Shown here piece after piece: positions 38,472 to 47,488 of a DNA stretch of 64,000 nt. Location: NCBI RefSeq assembly GCF_002844275.1, contig NZ_NXGX01000001.1, positions 434,001 to 498,000 of the forward strand, written 5' to 3'. The notes below the pieces were generated by a model. The model did not search any database and was not told where the DNA came from. It saw only the letters and a program-made list of their open reading frames with translations. Position 1 is the stretch's first letter. Each line of letters begins with the position of its first letter. The position numbers and the translations under genes are program-made. Source of the DNA: Thalassospira lohafexi (GTDB lineage Bacteria > Pseudomonadota > Alphaproteobacteria > Rhodospirillales > Thalassospiraceae).

Positions 38472-38839
38472 TGGCAAATGTCCTTTCGATCTTTCCACGG
38501 TGAGACACGGAGTCTTTATATATATAATAATTTCACGCAAGCCGACTCAAACGGCTGCTTTTAACCCGCATACCGGACATGCAGACGTGCCAAGTGTTTT
38601 CCAGCATGGATGACTACGCGTTTTGGTTGCGCCAGTCGGGTGTGCTGAAAGCGGGGCGAAGCTTAATCCCGGTAGGCAAATTGGCGGATGTCTACGGGAA
38701 CGAGGCGGGCCTGTCAAGGACGCATCTAAACTTTTATTTCTCTAGGAAAATCAACGGTTTGAGGTGCGCGGTTTTCTTTGCCTCGGATGGTGTTTTGCGC
38801 TATGTTCGCTCCTTTGTTCCACAGAATCAGAGATGAGCC
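38472..38839. promoter_or_regulatory. Intergenic region between carA and the YqeY gene
   Basis: 368 bases between divergent genes. A TATATATAATAA tract (about 38517-38530) is a likely carA promoter element on the minus strand. An open frame of 85 codons (38579-38836) shows no recognisable domain and its start lacks an RBS, so I do not call it. No pyrimidine-attenuator hairpin was found. Confidence 0.4.
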
Positions 38840-39295
38840 ATGCTGCGATCGCAGCTTACTGACGCTTTGAAAAAGGCCGTCCTTGCGAAGGATGCCTGCT
38901 CCGTAACCACCGTGCGCCTTATTCTGGCAGCACTTAAGGAACGCGATATCGCAGCACGGGGCGAGGGGAATACCGATGGTATTTCCGACGATGATATCGT
39001 CATTCTGCTTCAGGCGATGGTAAAACAGCGCCGCGAAAGCATCGAAATGTACACTAAGGGCAATCGCCCGGAATTGGCAGAACAGGAAGCGTCCGAAATC
39101 GCCGTGATTGAAAGGTTCCTGCCCAAACAGCTTTCCGATGAAGAAATCGAAGACGCTGTGCGCGGTGCCGTTTCCGATCTTGGCGCGACCTGCCTTAAGG
39201 ACATGGGCCGGACCATGGCTGTTCTGCGTGAACAGTACAGCGGCACCATGGATTTCGGCAAAGCTGGTGGCGTTGCTAAAAAACTTCTGGGTTAA
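38840..39295 (+). CDS. GatB/YqeY domain-containing protein
   Basis: A 151-residue helical protein of the YqeY family, related to the tRNA-binding tail domain of amidotransferase GatB. Seen: the RLILAALKERDIAARGE segment, QRRESIEMYTKGNRPELAEQE, and MGRTMAVLREQYSGTMDFGKAGGVAKKLL. It commonly sits upstream of dnaG-rpoD in alphaproteobacteria, as here. The exact role is unknown; tRNA-related binding is inferred from the family. Confidence 0.9.
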   Translation: MLRSQLTDALKKAVLAKDACSVTTVRLILAALKERDIAARGEGNTDGISDDDIVILLQAMVKQRRESIEMYTKGNRPELAEQEASEIAVIERFLPKQLSDEEIEDAVRGAVSDLGATCLKDMGRTMAVLREQYSGTMDFGKAGGVAKKLLG

Positions 39296-39318
39296 TGCCA
39301 AGAAGCCTATTTAAATGG

Positions 39319-39349
39319 AAGCCGGGCGTGTAAAATCGTCCGGCTTTCG
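39319..39349 (+). terminator. Hairpin after the YqeY gene
   Basis: AAGCCGGGCG and CGTCCGGCTT pair with one wobble around an eight-base loop, followed by a short TTTC. Confidence 0.6.
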
Positions 39350-39452
39350 TCGTCTCAGGCCTGTCATTGGTACAGCAATAAAAAGCAGTCCGGGACAGGA
39401 TTATCACCATTGGTGCGTATGATCGCACCAGCATCACGGGATCGGGACAATC

Positions 39453-41366
39453 ATGAGCTTTCCCCAGTCGTTTCTGGACGACCTGCGGGCACGGGTCGAT
39501 TTGGCGGATGTCGTCGGATCGTCTGTGAAGCTGATCAAGCGTGGCCGGGAGTATTCCGGGCTGTGTCCGTTCCATTCTGAAAAATCACCTTCCTTTACGG
39601 TCAACGACCAAAAGGGATTTTATCACTGCTTTGGCTGTGGCGCGCATGGCGATGTCATCAGTTTTGTGATGAATACCCGTGGCTTGACCTTTGTCGAGGC
39701 GGTCGAGGTGCTGGCCAATCAGGTCGGCATGGATGTGCCAAAACCATCACGCGAAGCTCAGGAACGCGAACAAAAAGCCAAAACCCTGTATGAGGTGATG
39801 GAAGTCGCCTGTGTGTTCTTTGAGCGCATGTTGCGCATGCCAGAAGGTAAAGAAGGGCTCGAATATTTCCGTCGGCGCGGTCTGGATGATAAAACCATTG
39901 CCGATTTTCGCCTTGGCTTTGCCCCCGATAATCGTGGGGCGCTGAAGGCCGCACTCAAGCGCGAAGAAATCGACGAAAAACTGATGGTCGAAGCCGGACT
40001 TTTGATCGAGCCCGAAGATAGCGGGCGACAAAGCTATGACCGGTTCCGTGGCCGGGTGATGTTTCCGATCCTTGATCGTCGGGGCCGCGTGGTGGCCTTT
40101 GGTGGTCGTGTCATGGGGGATGGCAAGCCAAAATACCTTAACAGTCCCGATACGCCGCTGTTTCATAAGGGGCGGTTGTTGTATGGCCTGCCGCAGGCGC
40201 GCGAAGCATCGCAGAACGATGCACCGATTATCGTGACCGAAGGTTACATGGATGTTATTGCCCTGCACCGGGCAGGATATCGCGGGGCCGTCGCCCCACT
40301 CGGCACAGCGGTCACCGAAGAACAAATCGGCGAACTTTGGAAAATGACCAACGAGCCGGTGATGTGTCTTGACGGTGATGCGGCGGGCAAACGGGCGGCT
40401 GTGCGTGCCGCAGAACGCGCACTGCCGATCCTGCGCCCCGGCAAATCACTGGTGTTTTCCATCCTGCCCGAAGGCGAAGATCCCGATACTATGATGGCCG
40501 CCCCCGACGGGTTTGCGACGTTCCAGAAAATTATTGATGCGGCAGTTCCCTTGGCCGAGTTGATCTGGCGCATGGAATTGTCGGGGCGCAAGATTGATAC
40601 CCCCGAACGGCGTGCCGCCCTTGAGGCCGACCTTCATCAGCGTATTTCCGTGATTGCCGACGACGCGGTTAAATCGCAGTACCGATCCATGTTTAATGAT
40701 CGCACGTGGAAATTGTTTAAGGGCGAAAAACCCGGAAAACCGGCGGGTCGTGGTGGTTATGGCGGTGGATTTTCAGGGGGATCGGCGGGCGGTTATCAAA
40801 ATAAAAAACCGGGCCGGGCTGGCAAACGCGGGAAAAATGACCATTTCTGGGGTCCGGCCGGTAAAGCGGTGCCGGGGATGTCGCGTCCACCCATGCAAAA
40901 GAAGCGTGACCTGCAAGACTCGATCCTGCTGGTGACGCTGATCAACCATCCTCATCTGCATGATGAGGTCGGTGAACAGCTCGGAATCTATAGTTGTGCA
41001 GACTCCGAGCTTGACAATCTTCGTCGGGCCGTCTTAAAGCTGCTTGATGATGATCCTGGACTTGATTCTGATACGATCAAGGCCCAATTGAAGCGCGACG
41101 GGCTGTCAGAGACAGTTTTGCGGGTGGTTAGTGCGGATATTATAGCGCACGCTGCTTTCGCCAAGTCCGAAACGCCGCTTGAACGGGCCCGAACGGGTTG
41201 GAAACAGGTTTTTTCCATGGCTGTAAGCTCCCTGGAGGACGAAGAGGCAAAATACGCCGTCCGACAGTTGGCAGCAGATACCAGCGAGGAAGAATGGGAG
41301 AGGTTTTCTCACAGACGTGAGGATCTCGCTCGTCGCCGGGAGAAAGTGTTTAAGCTCGACGACTGA
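39453..41366 (+). CDS. dnaG: DNA primase
   Basis: A 637-residue primase that makes RNA primers at the replication fork. The N-terminal CHC2 zinc ribbon is CPFHSEKSPSFTV...HCFGCGAHGD. The TOPRIM catalytic core includes VTEGYMDVIALHRAG and the acidic CLDGDAAGKRA. The C-terminal region would bind DnaB helicase. Residues about 424-472 form a Gly/Lys-rich disordered linker (several GGYGGG-like units) between core and helicase-binding domain. It is followed closely by rpoD, the usual macromolecular-synthesis order. Confidence 0.96.
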   Translation: MSFPQSFLDDLRARVDLADVVGSSVKLIKRGREYSGLCPFHSEKSPSFTVNDQKGFYHCFGCGAHGDVISFVMNTRGLTFVEAVEVLANQVGMDVPKPSREAQEREQKAKTLYEVMEVACVFFERMLRMPEGKEGLEYFRRRGLDDKTIADFRLGFAPDNRGALKAALKREEIDEKLMVEAGLLIEPEDSGRQSYDRFRGRVMFPILDRRGRVVAFGGRVMGDGKPKYLNSPDTPLFHKGRLLYGLPQAREASQNDAPIIVTEGYMDVIALHRAGYRGAVAPLGTAVTEEQIGELWKMTNEPVMCLDGDAAGKRAAVRAAERALPILRPGKSLVFSILPEGEDPDTMMAAPDGFATFQKIIDAAVPLAELIWRMELSGRKIDTPERRAALEADLHQRISVIADDAVKSQYRSMFNDRTWKLFKGEKPGKPAGRGGYGGGFSGGSAGGYQNKKPGRAGKRGKNDHFWGPAGKAVPGMSRPPMQKKRDLQDSILLVTLINHPHLHDEVGEQLGIYSCADSELDNLRRAVLKLLDDDPGLDSDTIKAQLKRDGLSETVLRVVSADIIAHAAFAKSETPLERARTGWKQVFSMAVSSLEDEEAKYAVRQLAADTSEEEWERFSHRREDLARRREKVFKLDD

Positions 41367-41483
41367 TCTTTGGGTGCGGTGCACGCCGGATCAGCGATCG
41401 GGCTATTTGTGATTTGCGCTGAGAATACAGTGCTTGGGACAACAACGGTACAGAACATGTACCCAGCGGGAAACGGGGAATAG

Positions 41484-43577
41484 ATGTCGTCTAAGACTTC
41501 GAACGCTGAAGAGAAAAAGAACTCTTCTGAAAACGCAGACGGACCTCTTCTCGATACATATAAGTCGGCCATCAAAAAGCTCATTGCCAAGGGCAAAGAG
41601 AAAGGCCACATCTCGGTCGATGAACTGAATGCGGCTTTGCCGTCAGAGCATTTTTCGTCGGAACAGATCGAAGACGTGATGAGCAATCTCAATGAGATGG
41701 GCATCAATGTCATCGATGGTGACGATTCAGATGATAACGACAGCGAGGAAGCAGAAGCTGATCCGCGTGGTAATATCTCTGAAGACGATGTGGGCCGTAC
41801 CGATGATCCGGTGCGTATGTATCTGCGCGAGATGGGCAGTGTCGAATTGCTGTCGCGCGAAGGCGAAATCGCCATTGCCAAACGTATCGAGGCCGGTCGT
41901 GACATGATGATTGGCGGGATTTGCGAATCCCCGCTGACCATTCGTGCGATTGTCAATTGGCATGACCAGCTCCAGGCTGGTGAACTTTTGCTGCGTGACG
42001 TCATTGACCTTGAGACCACCTATGGCGGTGGCCCGGATGCGGAAATTGCCGCACAGGAAAGTGACGGCGAAGAAGCCGATGCCGAGGAAGTCGATCCGGA
42101 AGCAGATGTCGAAAGTTTCGACAGTGCCAATGACGACGACGATGATGAGGCCGAAACAGAAACCCCGCACACCATTGGTGAAGAGGAAGAGGAGGACGAC
42201 GAAGACGAGTCCGAGACTTCTGAAAAATCCGATGATGATGACGAGGAAGAAGAACAGGCTCAGGGCCCGCGCGACAGCGATGAAGACGATGACGAGAACG
42301 AGCAGGTCAATGTCTCTCTGTCCAAAATGGAAGAAGAACTGACCGAGCAGGTTCTTGAGAAGTTTGAGCTGATTGCGAAGACCTACGAGAAACTCCATAA
42401 AGCCCAGGAACAGCGTCTTGTTGCGCATAATAAGGGCGAGGCCGTGCCGGCCGCGACCGAAAAGCGCTACAACAAGCTTAAGAACGAGATGGTCGACCTG
42501 ATGGAAGATGTTCATCTGAACAACTTCCGGATTGAAGAGCTTCTTGATCACCTGACCGGCTTGAACAACCGTTTGCTTGGCCTTGAAGGTAAGCTTCTGC
42601 GCTTTGCCGACCGCTGCAAAATCAAGCGTCCTGATTTCGTTAAACAGTATCAGGGCAACGAGCTTGACCCGAACTGGATGGAACGTGTTTCGGGCCTGCC
42701 GGGCAAGGGCTGGAAAGCCTTCATCGAACGTTATCCTGATGAAATTGCCAATTTGCGCGAAGGCATCGGTGGTGTTTCTGCCGAAGTTGGTTTGCCGATT
42801 GGTGAATTCCGCCGTGTTTATGGCGTGGTCAACAAGGGTGAACGCGAAGCAGGCCGTGCAAAGAAAGAGATGATTGAGGCCAACCTGCGTCTTGTGATCT
42901 CGATTGCCAAAAAATACACCAACCGTGGTCTTCAGTTCCTCGACCTTATTCAGGAAGGCAATATCGGCCTGATGAAGGCGGTCGACAAGTTTGAATACCG
43001 CCGTGGGTATAAATTCTCGACCTATGCGACCTGGTGGATCCGTCAGGCGATCACGCGCTCTATTGCTGATCAGGCCCGGACCATACGTATTCCGGTCCAC
43101 ATGATAGAGACCATCAACAAACTGGTTCGGACCTCGCGCCAGATGTTGCATGAAATCGGCCGTGAACCGACCCCCGAAGAGCTGGCTGAAAAACTGCAGA
43201 TGCCGCTTGAAAAGGTTCGTAAGGTTCTGAAAATTGCCAAAGAGCCTATCTCTCTCGAAACCCCGATCGGGGACGAGGAAGACAGCCATCTGGGCGATTT
43301 CATCGAGGATAAAAACGCTGTTCAACCGCTTGATGCGGCGATCCAGGCAAATCTGCGTGAAACTACCACGCGGGTTTTGGCATCCCTTACGCCGCGTGAA
43401 GAACGTGTTTTGCGGATGCGTTTCGGGATTGGTATGAACACCGACCATACTCTCGAAGAGGTTGGTCAGCAGTTCTCTGTGACCCGCGAACGTATTCGTC
43501 AGATCGAAGCAAAAGCGCTGCGGAAGCTCAAACATCCGTCACGCTCACGCAAATTGCGTTCGTTCCTCGATTATTAA
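41484..43577 (+). CDS. rpoD: RNA polymerase primary sigma factor RpoD
   Basis: A 697-residue sigma-70. Region 1.1 is at the N-terminus, region 1.2 begins [21 protein letters not shown], region 2 has the -10-reading helices ([25 protein letters not shown]) and region 4.2 the -35 helix-turn-helix ([24 protein letters not shown]). Between regions 1.2 and 2 the non-conserved segment holds a strongly acidic insert, roughly residues 190-275, with several runs of Asp and Glu. The RBS GGGGAA precedes the ATG. Confidence 0.97.
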   Translation: MSSKTSNAEEKKNSSENADGPLLDTYKSAIKKLIAKGKEKGHISVDELNAALPSEHFSSEQIEDVMSNLNEMGINVIDGDDSDDNDSEEAEADPRGNISEDDVGRTDDPVRMYLREMGSVELLSREGEIAIAKRIEAGRDMMIGGICESPLTIRAIVNWHDQLQAGELLLRDVIDLETTYGGGPDAEIAAQESDGEEADAEEVDPEADVESFDSANDDDDDEAETETPHTIGEEEEEDDEDESETSEKSDDDDEEEEQAQGPRDSDEDDDENEQVNVSLSKMEEELTEQVLEKFELIAKTYEKLHKAQEQRLVAHNKGEAVPAATEKRYNKLKNEMVDLMEDVHLNNFRIEELLDHLTGLNNRLLGLEGKLLRFADRCKIKRPDFVKQYQGNELDPNWMERVSGLPGKGWKAFIERYPDEIANLREGIGGVSAEVGLPIGEFRRVYGVVNKGEREAGRAKKEMIEANLRLVISIAKKYTNRGLQFLDLIQEGNIGLMKAVDKFEYRRGYKFSTYATWWIRQAITRSIADQARTIRIPVHMIETINKLVRTSRQMLHEIGREPTPEELAEKLQMPLEKVRKVLKIAKEPISLETPIGDEEDSHLGDFIEDKNAVQPLDAAIQANLRETTTRVLASLTPREERVLRMRFGIGMNTDHTLEEVGQQFSVTRERIRQIEAKALRKLKHPSRSRKLRSFLDY

Positions 43578-43630
43578 GAAATAACACGACGTTCGGGCTT
43601 GACCTTGGCCCGAAAATCGCTAGTTTTCGG

Positions 43631-43661
43631 GACCGCACCAGTGATCTGGTGCGGTCTTTTC
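43631..43661 (+). terminator. Intrinsic terminator of rpoD
   Basis: A perfect 11-base stem, GACCGCACCAG with CTGGTGCGGTC, and loop TGAT, followed by TTTTCT. Confidence 0.92.
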
Positions 43662-43683
43662 TATACCCCATATTGTTTCTTGG

Positions 43684-43757
43684 GGGCCCGTAGCTCAATT
43701 GGTTAGAGCCGACCGCTCATAACGGTCTGGTTGGGGGTTCAAGTCCCTCCGGGCCTA
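43684..43757 (+). tRNA. tRNA with CAU anticodon (probably tRNA-Ile2, lysidine type; else tRNA-Met)
   Basis: A complete cloverleaf: acceptor GGGCCCG with CGGGCCT (first pair G-U), D arm GCTC...GAGC, anticodon stem GACCG/CGGTC with loop CTCATAA (anticodon CAT), T arm GGGGG-TTCAAGT-CCCTC, discriminator A. CCA is not encoded (the next bases are CCG). The CAT anticodon alone cannot separate tRNA-Met from lysidine-modified tRNA-Ile2; the GACCG anticodon stem and GGGCC acceptor resemble alphaproteobacterial Ile2. The initiator is excluded by the normal acceptor start pairing and the lack of the GGG/CCC anticodon stem. Confidence 0.9.
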
Positions 43758-43760
43758 CCG

Positions 43761-43862
43761 TGCAGCAATGTTCATATCATATGAGCATTGCTGCATCGCT
43801 CTCAAACTCCCCCATACTTTTTAAAGATTGAGTGCCAACTGAGTTGTCATAATTCGGGGTTA
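43761..43862 (+). repeat. Left palindromic element flanking the inositol cluster
   Basis: TGCAGCAATG and CATTGCTGCA (43761-43770, 43786-43795) pair, with an inner TCATAT/ATATGA extension, giving a 35-base near-palindrome directly after the tRNA. It is followed by CCATACTTTTT and GTCATAATTCGG. The same order of parts occurs in the same direction at 55931-56021, on the other side of the iol genes. The element runs into the stop codon of the dehydrogenase gene. Confidence 0.6.
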
Positions 43863-44987
43863 TAAATCCGAGAGTGACACCCGCAGGCCATTTCGGGCGG
43901 ATAGAGCGATGGCGTGGATTGTTTTTTCGAACTCATAGGCGTGGTCGAAATCCGGGTAGGCCGCATGCTTGTCGCGGATGGCGCGGAGCAGGGCAGTGGC
44001 TTCGATGACTTTAAGGTCATTAAAGCCAAGCTGATGTCCCGGTGCCGGACAGAACTGGCCATAGGGCGGGTGTTCCGGACCGGTCAGGATGGTTGTGAAG
44101 CCCTGCTGTGATGTGTCGCCTGTGTTGCGGTAAATCTGAAGTTCGTTCATGCGCTCCTGATCAAAGCAGATCATGCCCTTGGTGCCATGTACTTCCCACG
44201 CAAGCCGGTTCTTACGTCCCCAGGCAGAACGGGATGTCGAAAGGCTGCCCTGCACGCCGTTGGCAAAGCGCACCAGTGCAGAGGCAGTATCTTCGTTTTC
44301 GACATTGGCACGTCCGGTGCCATCGGCCAGCGGGCGGGTTGCATGGACGGTTTGCATGTCGGCAATCAGGCTTTCAATCGGGCCAACAAGGCCATAGGCC
44401 ATCGAGACAAGATGACAGCCCAAATCACCAAGTGCCCCCAACCCGGCATCCGATAGTTTTGCACGCCATGTCCAGGGCAGGGACGGGTCTGCTTGGTAAT
44501 CCTCATCCACCCAGCCACGAAAATGAACGATGTTGCCGATTTCACCACTTTGCACCAACCGGCAGGCGTGGGTGAAGGCGGGGTTTTTGATGTAGTTATA
44601 GCCAACCATGGTTTTAACCCCGGCCGCACGGGCGGTGTCCCGCATTTCGCGGGCTTGATCAAGGGTGAGTGCCAGTGGTTTTTCACAATAGACGTGCTTG
44701 CCCGCCTTGATCGCGGCAATTGCCATGTCGAAATGCAGGGTGTTGGGGGTGGTGATCGAAACAATATCGACATCCGGGCTGGCAACCAGAGATTTCCAGT
44801 CATCCGTTGCGTGAGCAAAACCGAACTGGTCGGCCATTTGTGCAGCCTTGTCAGCCGGGGTGTCGCACAAAACAGCCAGATGAGAATCGGGAACATCCCC
44901 CATAACGGCCTTTGCCGCGCCAAAGGCCAAAGCGTGGGCCTTGCCCATGAAACCGGTGCCAATCAACCCAATGCCAAGCGATTTCAT
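43860..44987 (-). CDS. Gfo/Idh/MocA family oxidoreductase
   Basis: A 375-residue NAD(P)-dependent sugar or polyol dehydrogenase. The N-terminal Rossmann fold has GLIGTGFMGKAHALAFG. The catalytic-lysine motif is YCEKPLALTLDQAREM, and the C-terminal domain has HLVSMAYGL. It is a relative of IolG, 46 kb-region neighbour of the iol genes, and may oxidise an inositol isomer or interconvert inososes; this is inference. The RBS is GAGGAG. It is divergent from iolR with a shared operator, so it is probably part of the regulon. Confidence 0.86.
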   Translation of the reverse strand: MKSLGIGLIGTGFMGKAHALAFGAAKAVMGDVPDSHLAVLCDTPADKAAQMADQFGFAHATDDWKSLVASPDVDIVSITTPNTLHFDMAIAAIKAGKHVYCEKPLALTLDQAREMRDTARAAGVKTMVGYNYIKNPAFTHACRLVQSGEIGNIVHFRGWVDEDYQADPSLPWTWRAKLSDAGLGALGDLGCHLVSMAYGLVGPIESLIADMQTVHATRPLADGTGRANVENEDTASALVRFANGVQGSLSTSRSAWGRKNRLAWEVHGTKGMICFDQERMNELQIYRNTGDTSQQGFTTILTGPEHPPYGQFCPAPGHQLGFNDLKVIEATALLRAIRDKHAAYPDFDHAYEFEKTIHAIALSARNGLRVSLSDL

Positions 44988-45011
44988 TTGTTGGAACTCC
45001 TCATCTAGCCA

Positions 45012-45033
45012 AAATAGAATTTTTGTTCTATTT
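45012..45033. promoter_or_regulatory. IolR operator 1
   Basis: AAATAGAA-N6-TTCTATTT, a perfect 8-6-8 inverted repeat between the divergent dehydrogenase and iolR genes. Its reverse complement matches the site at 47337 in 21 positions, spacer included. The GAA-N6-TTC core agrees with the motif described for the RpiR-type IolR of Sinorhizobium meliloti. Confidence 0.8.
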
Positions 45034-45094
45034 AATGGATGATCATGGAACGCAACGTGCGTCAAGCAGAATCAAAACAGGAAAACAAACCGCC

Positions 45095-45925
45095 ATGAGT
45101 GATCAGACCGCACCCGTTTCGCTTGAGGAATTCAATCACCGGCTGGCTGAAATATCGGAAACCATGCCCAAAAGGTTGCGCCAATGTGCCGAATTCGTTG
45201 CGCAAAATACCGACCGGATTGCGGTGTCGACCGTTGCGGAACTTTCGATAGGGGCCGGGGTGCAGCCATCGGCTTTCATGCGGTTTTGCCAACTGATGGG
45301 GTTTTCCGGCTTTTCTGAAATGCAGAAAATGTTTCGCGAAACCTATGCGCAGAAATGGCCTGATTATGCGACCCGGCTTGAGAACCTGCGCGCGACCGGC
45401 GATGACAGCCCCAGTGCCTTGCTGGCCGAGTTTGTTGAGGCAGGGCGTCTGTCGCTTGAGAATCTTGCTTCAACGGTTGATCTGAAAACCCTTGAAAAGG
45501 CGGTTGATGTGCTGGCGGCGGCCCCGATGATCCATGTGGTCGGATTTCGTCGTGCCTTTCCCGTGGCGAGCTATCTGTCCTATGCGTTTGAGAAAATGGA
45601 TATCGCTGCGGTACTGCATGATGGTGTGGGGAACCTCAATCCCCGGCATGCGATTCGCACGGGCGATGTCGTGATCGCGATTACCTTTGCGCCCTATTCA
45701 CAGGAAACGATTGATCTGGCAGCTTATGCCCATGACATCGGAAGTCAGGTAGTGGCAATCAGCGACGCGTTAAGCGGACCAATGCGTAAAACCGATGCAC
45801 TGATGCTGTCGGTTTCCGAGGTTGATGTGGGCGCCTTTAGGGCGCTGTCGGCAACGATTTCATTGGCAATCGCGCTGGCGGTTTCGGTTGGGGCAAAACG
45901 CGATAAACTGGCTTATGGAAAATAA
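45095..45925 (+). CDS. iolR: RpiR/MurR family regulator of inositol catabolism
   Basis: A 276-residue regulator: an N-terminal RpiR helix-turn-helix (VSTVAELSIGAGVQPSAFMRFCQLMGFSGFSEMQKMF) and a C-terminal SIS domain that binds a phosphosugar (IHVVGFRRAFPVASYLSYAF, VVIAITFAPYSQETIDLAAYA). Expected to repress the iol genes until an inositol-derived phosphate intermediate appears. Start at 45095; longer forms cross the operator. Name given from position within the iol cluster and operator match. Confidence 0.85.
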   Translation: MSDQTAPVSLEEFNHRLAEISETMPKRLRQCAEFVAQNTDRIAVSTVAELSIGAGVQPSAFMRFCQLMGFSGFSEMQKMFRETYAQKWPDYATRLENLRATGDDSPSALLAEFVEAGRLSLENLASTVDLKTLEKAVDVLAAAPMIHVVGFRRAFPVASYLSYAFEKMDIAAVLHDGVGNLNPRHAIRTGDVVIAITFAPYSQETIDLAAYAHDIGSQVVAISDALSGPMRKTDALMLSVSEVDVGAFRALSATISLAIALAVSVGAKRDKLAYGK

Positions 45926-45942
45926 TTATTGAAAACTTTATA

Positions 45943-45963
45943 AAACAGAATAAATATTCCATT
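45943..45963. promoter_or_regulatory. IolR operator 2 upstream of iolG
   Basis: AAACAGAA-N6-TTCCATT agrees with the other two operators at 17 of 21 positions and keeps the GAA-N6-TTC core. It lies 94 bases before the iolG start. Confidence 0.65.
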
Positions 45964-46057
45964 CATGGCAAGTGTTGATGGAATACATGTCACCAAAAAC
46001 GGATGCAAAAGACATCCGCAAGACCATGGCGACACCGCCGAAGGGAAGGAAAACGGA

Positions 46058-47062
46058 ATGCTTAAAATAGGTTTGCTGGGCGCAGGGCGTATTGGTCAGG
46101 TCCATGCGGTTAATATTGTCGCCCATCCGCAAAGTGAACTGGTTGCCGTGTCTGACAAATTTGATGACGCCGCACAGAACCTTGCACGTGTACATGGCGC
46201 CGTGGTGCGTACCAGCGAAGAAATTATTGCTGATCCCGCGATTGATGCGGTTTTGATCGCAACATCGACCGATACCCATGCCGATCTGATGGAGGCGGCA
46301 ACCGCAGCAGGAAAGGCAGTGCTGTGTGAAAAGCCGGTTGATCTTGACCTCAAGCGTGCGGTTGATTGCCTTGCACGCTGCAAGCCGCATGGAAAGCCTG
46401 TGATGGTTGGCTTTAACCGGCGTTTTGACCCCAATTTCAACAGCCTGAAATCAGCGTTCGACAAGGGGGAAATCGGCAAGGGTGAATTACTGTCGATCAC
46501 ATCGTTCGATCCCGCCCCGCCGCCGGTCAGCTATGTAAAGGTTTCGGGCGGTATCTTTCGCGATATGGCGATCCATGACTTTGACATGGCGTGCTGGATT
46601 TATGGCGAACTGCCGGAAAAAGTTACGGCAATCGGTTCAAGCATCGTTGATCCGGAAATCGGTAAGGCTGGTGATTTTGATACGGCAATTACCACACTTG
46701 AGTTTTCCGGCGGGCGCATGGCGGTGATTAAAAACAGCCGCCGCGCGGCATACGGCTATGACCAGCGAATAGAATTTCTGGGATCAGACGGCTTGCTGGC
46801 GGCGCACAATGTTCTGGAAAACACGGTCGAGATCATCACCCGTGCCGGTGCGACCAAAGCCAAGCCCGAGCATTTCTTCCTTGAGCGCTATGCCAAAGCC
46901 TATCAAATCGAATGGAACAGCTTCATCGAAGGTGTTGAGGGGGACACCGAGCTTCCGGTGACCTTGCAGGATGGCATCAATGCGCTGATCGTTGCCGAGG
47001 CCGCGGCCTTGTCCGCACGCGAAGGGCGGACCGTGGACGTCGCAAAGGAAATCCCGGCCTGA
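46058..47062 (+). CDS. iolG: Inositol 2-dehydrogenase
   Basis: A 334-residue NAD-dependent enzyme that oxidises myo-inositol to 2-keto-myo-inositol (scyllo-inosose), the first step of the pathway. The Rossmann motif is GLLGAGRIGQVHAVNI; the catalytic lysine is in LCEKPVDLDLKRAVD; the substrate-domain motif is GGIFRDMAIHDFDMACWI with the family Asp/His pair. The start at 46058 has a GGAAGG RBS; a longer frame from 45965 overlaps the operator. Its own terminator follows. Confidence 0.92.
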   Translation: MLKIGLLGAGRIGQVHAVNIVAHPQSELVAVSDKFDDAAQNLARVHGAVVRTSEEIIADPAIDAVLIATSTDTHADLMEAATAAGKAVLCEKPVDLDLKRAVDCLARCKPHGKPVMVGFNRRFDPNFNSLKSAFDKGEIGKGELLSITSFDPAPPPVSYVKVSGGIFRDMAIHDFDMACWIYGELPEKVTAIGSSIVDPEIGKAGDFDTAITTLEFSGGRMAVIKNSRRAAYGYDQRIEFLGSDGLLAAHNVLENTVEIITRAGATKAKPEHFFLERYAKAYQIEWNSFIEGVEGDTELPVTLQDGINALIVAEAAALSAREGRTVDVAKEIPA

Positions 47063-47095
47063 TTTCAAAAGGTACCTAAGTGGTCTGATTTTTCA

Positions 47096-47130
47096 CCGGC
47101 GCAGCGATCAGGTTGCGCCGGTTTTGTTTT
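47096..47130 (+). terminator. Intrinsic terminator of iolG
   Basis: CCGGCGCA pairs with TGCGCCGG around a ten-base loop, followed by TTTTGTTTT. Confidence 0.88.
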
Positions 47131-47488
47131 GGCGGAGCTATCCCCGGCATTCGAGTCGTTCAGAAGGCACGTGAATTCGCGAGTTTGTAGCGTTTTCGGC
47201 CTTCTTTACAGTGGGTGCCGTCGCAGAATTTTGCAGGGTATTTAAGTGGCGGTTCTCGGAGATTTAGAGCTGTGCGCTGCGTTTGAAATATCGCGATTTT
47301 GCAGTGCAATAGAAAAAAAATGTTGATTTTACATAAAAATAGAACAAAAATTCTATTAACGGTTTCAAGAATCGGGCTCGACCCACACCGTCATGGGCAA
47401 GAAGGACGCATTAAGACGACCGATTGCCGGGAAATCACATAAATCTAATGGGATAACCCCAACGTTATCAGCCACTAGGGAGGCACTC
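47131..47488 (+). promoter_or_regulatory. Promoter region and IolR operator 3 of the importer-iolCDEB operon
   Basis: 358 bases without a gene. The operator AAATAGAA-N6-TTCTATT is at 47337-47357. A plausible promoter overlaps it: TTTACA (47328-47333), 17 bases, TTCTAT (47351-47356). A bound repressor would cover the -10. The leader from there to the first gene is about 130 bases. The left half of the stretch (47131-47320) shows no clear feature. Confidence 0.72.

Noticed and set aside
38579-38836. An 85-codon frame between carA and the YqeY gene
   Set aside because: No RBS, no family resemblance, occupies promoter space.
41727-43535. A 602-codon open frame on the minus strand opposite rpoD
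   Set aside because: It arises from the codon bias of rpoD; no recognisable protein features and no promoter.
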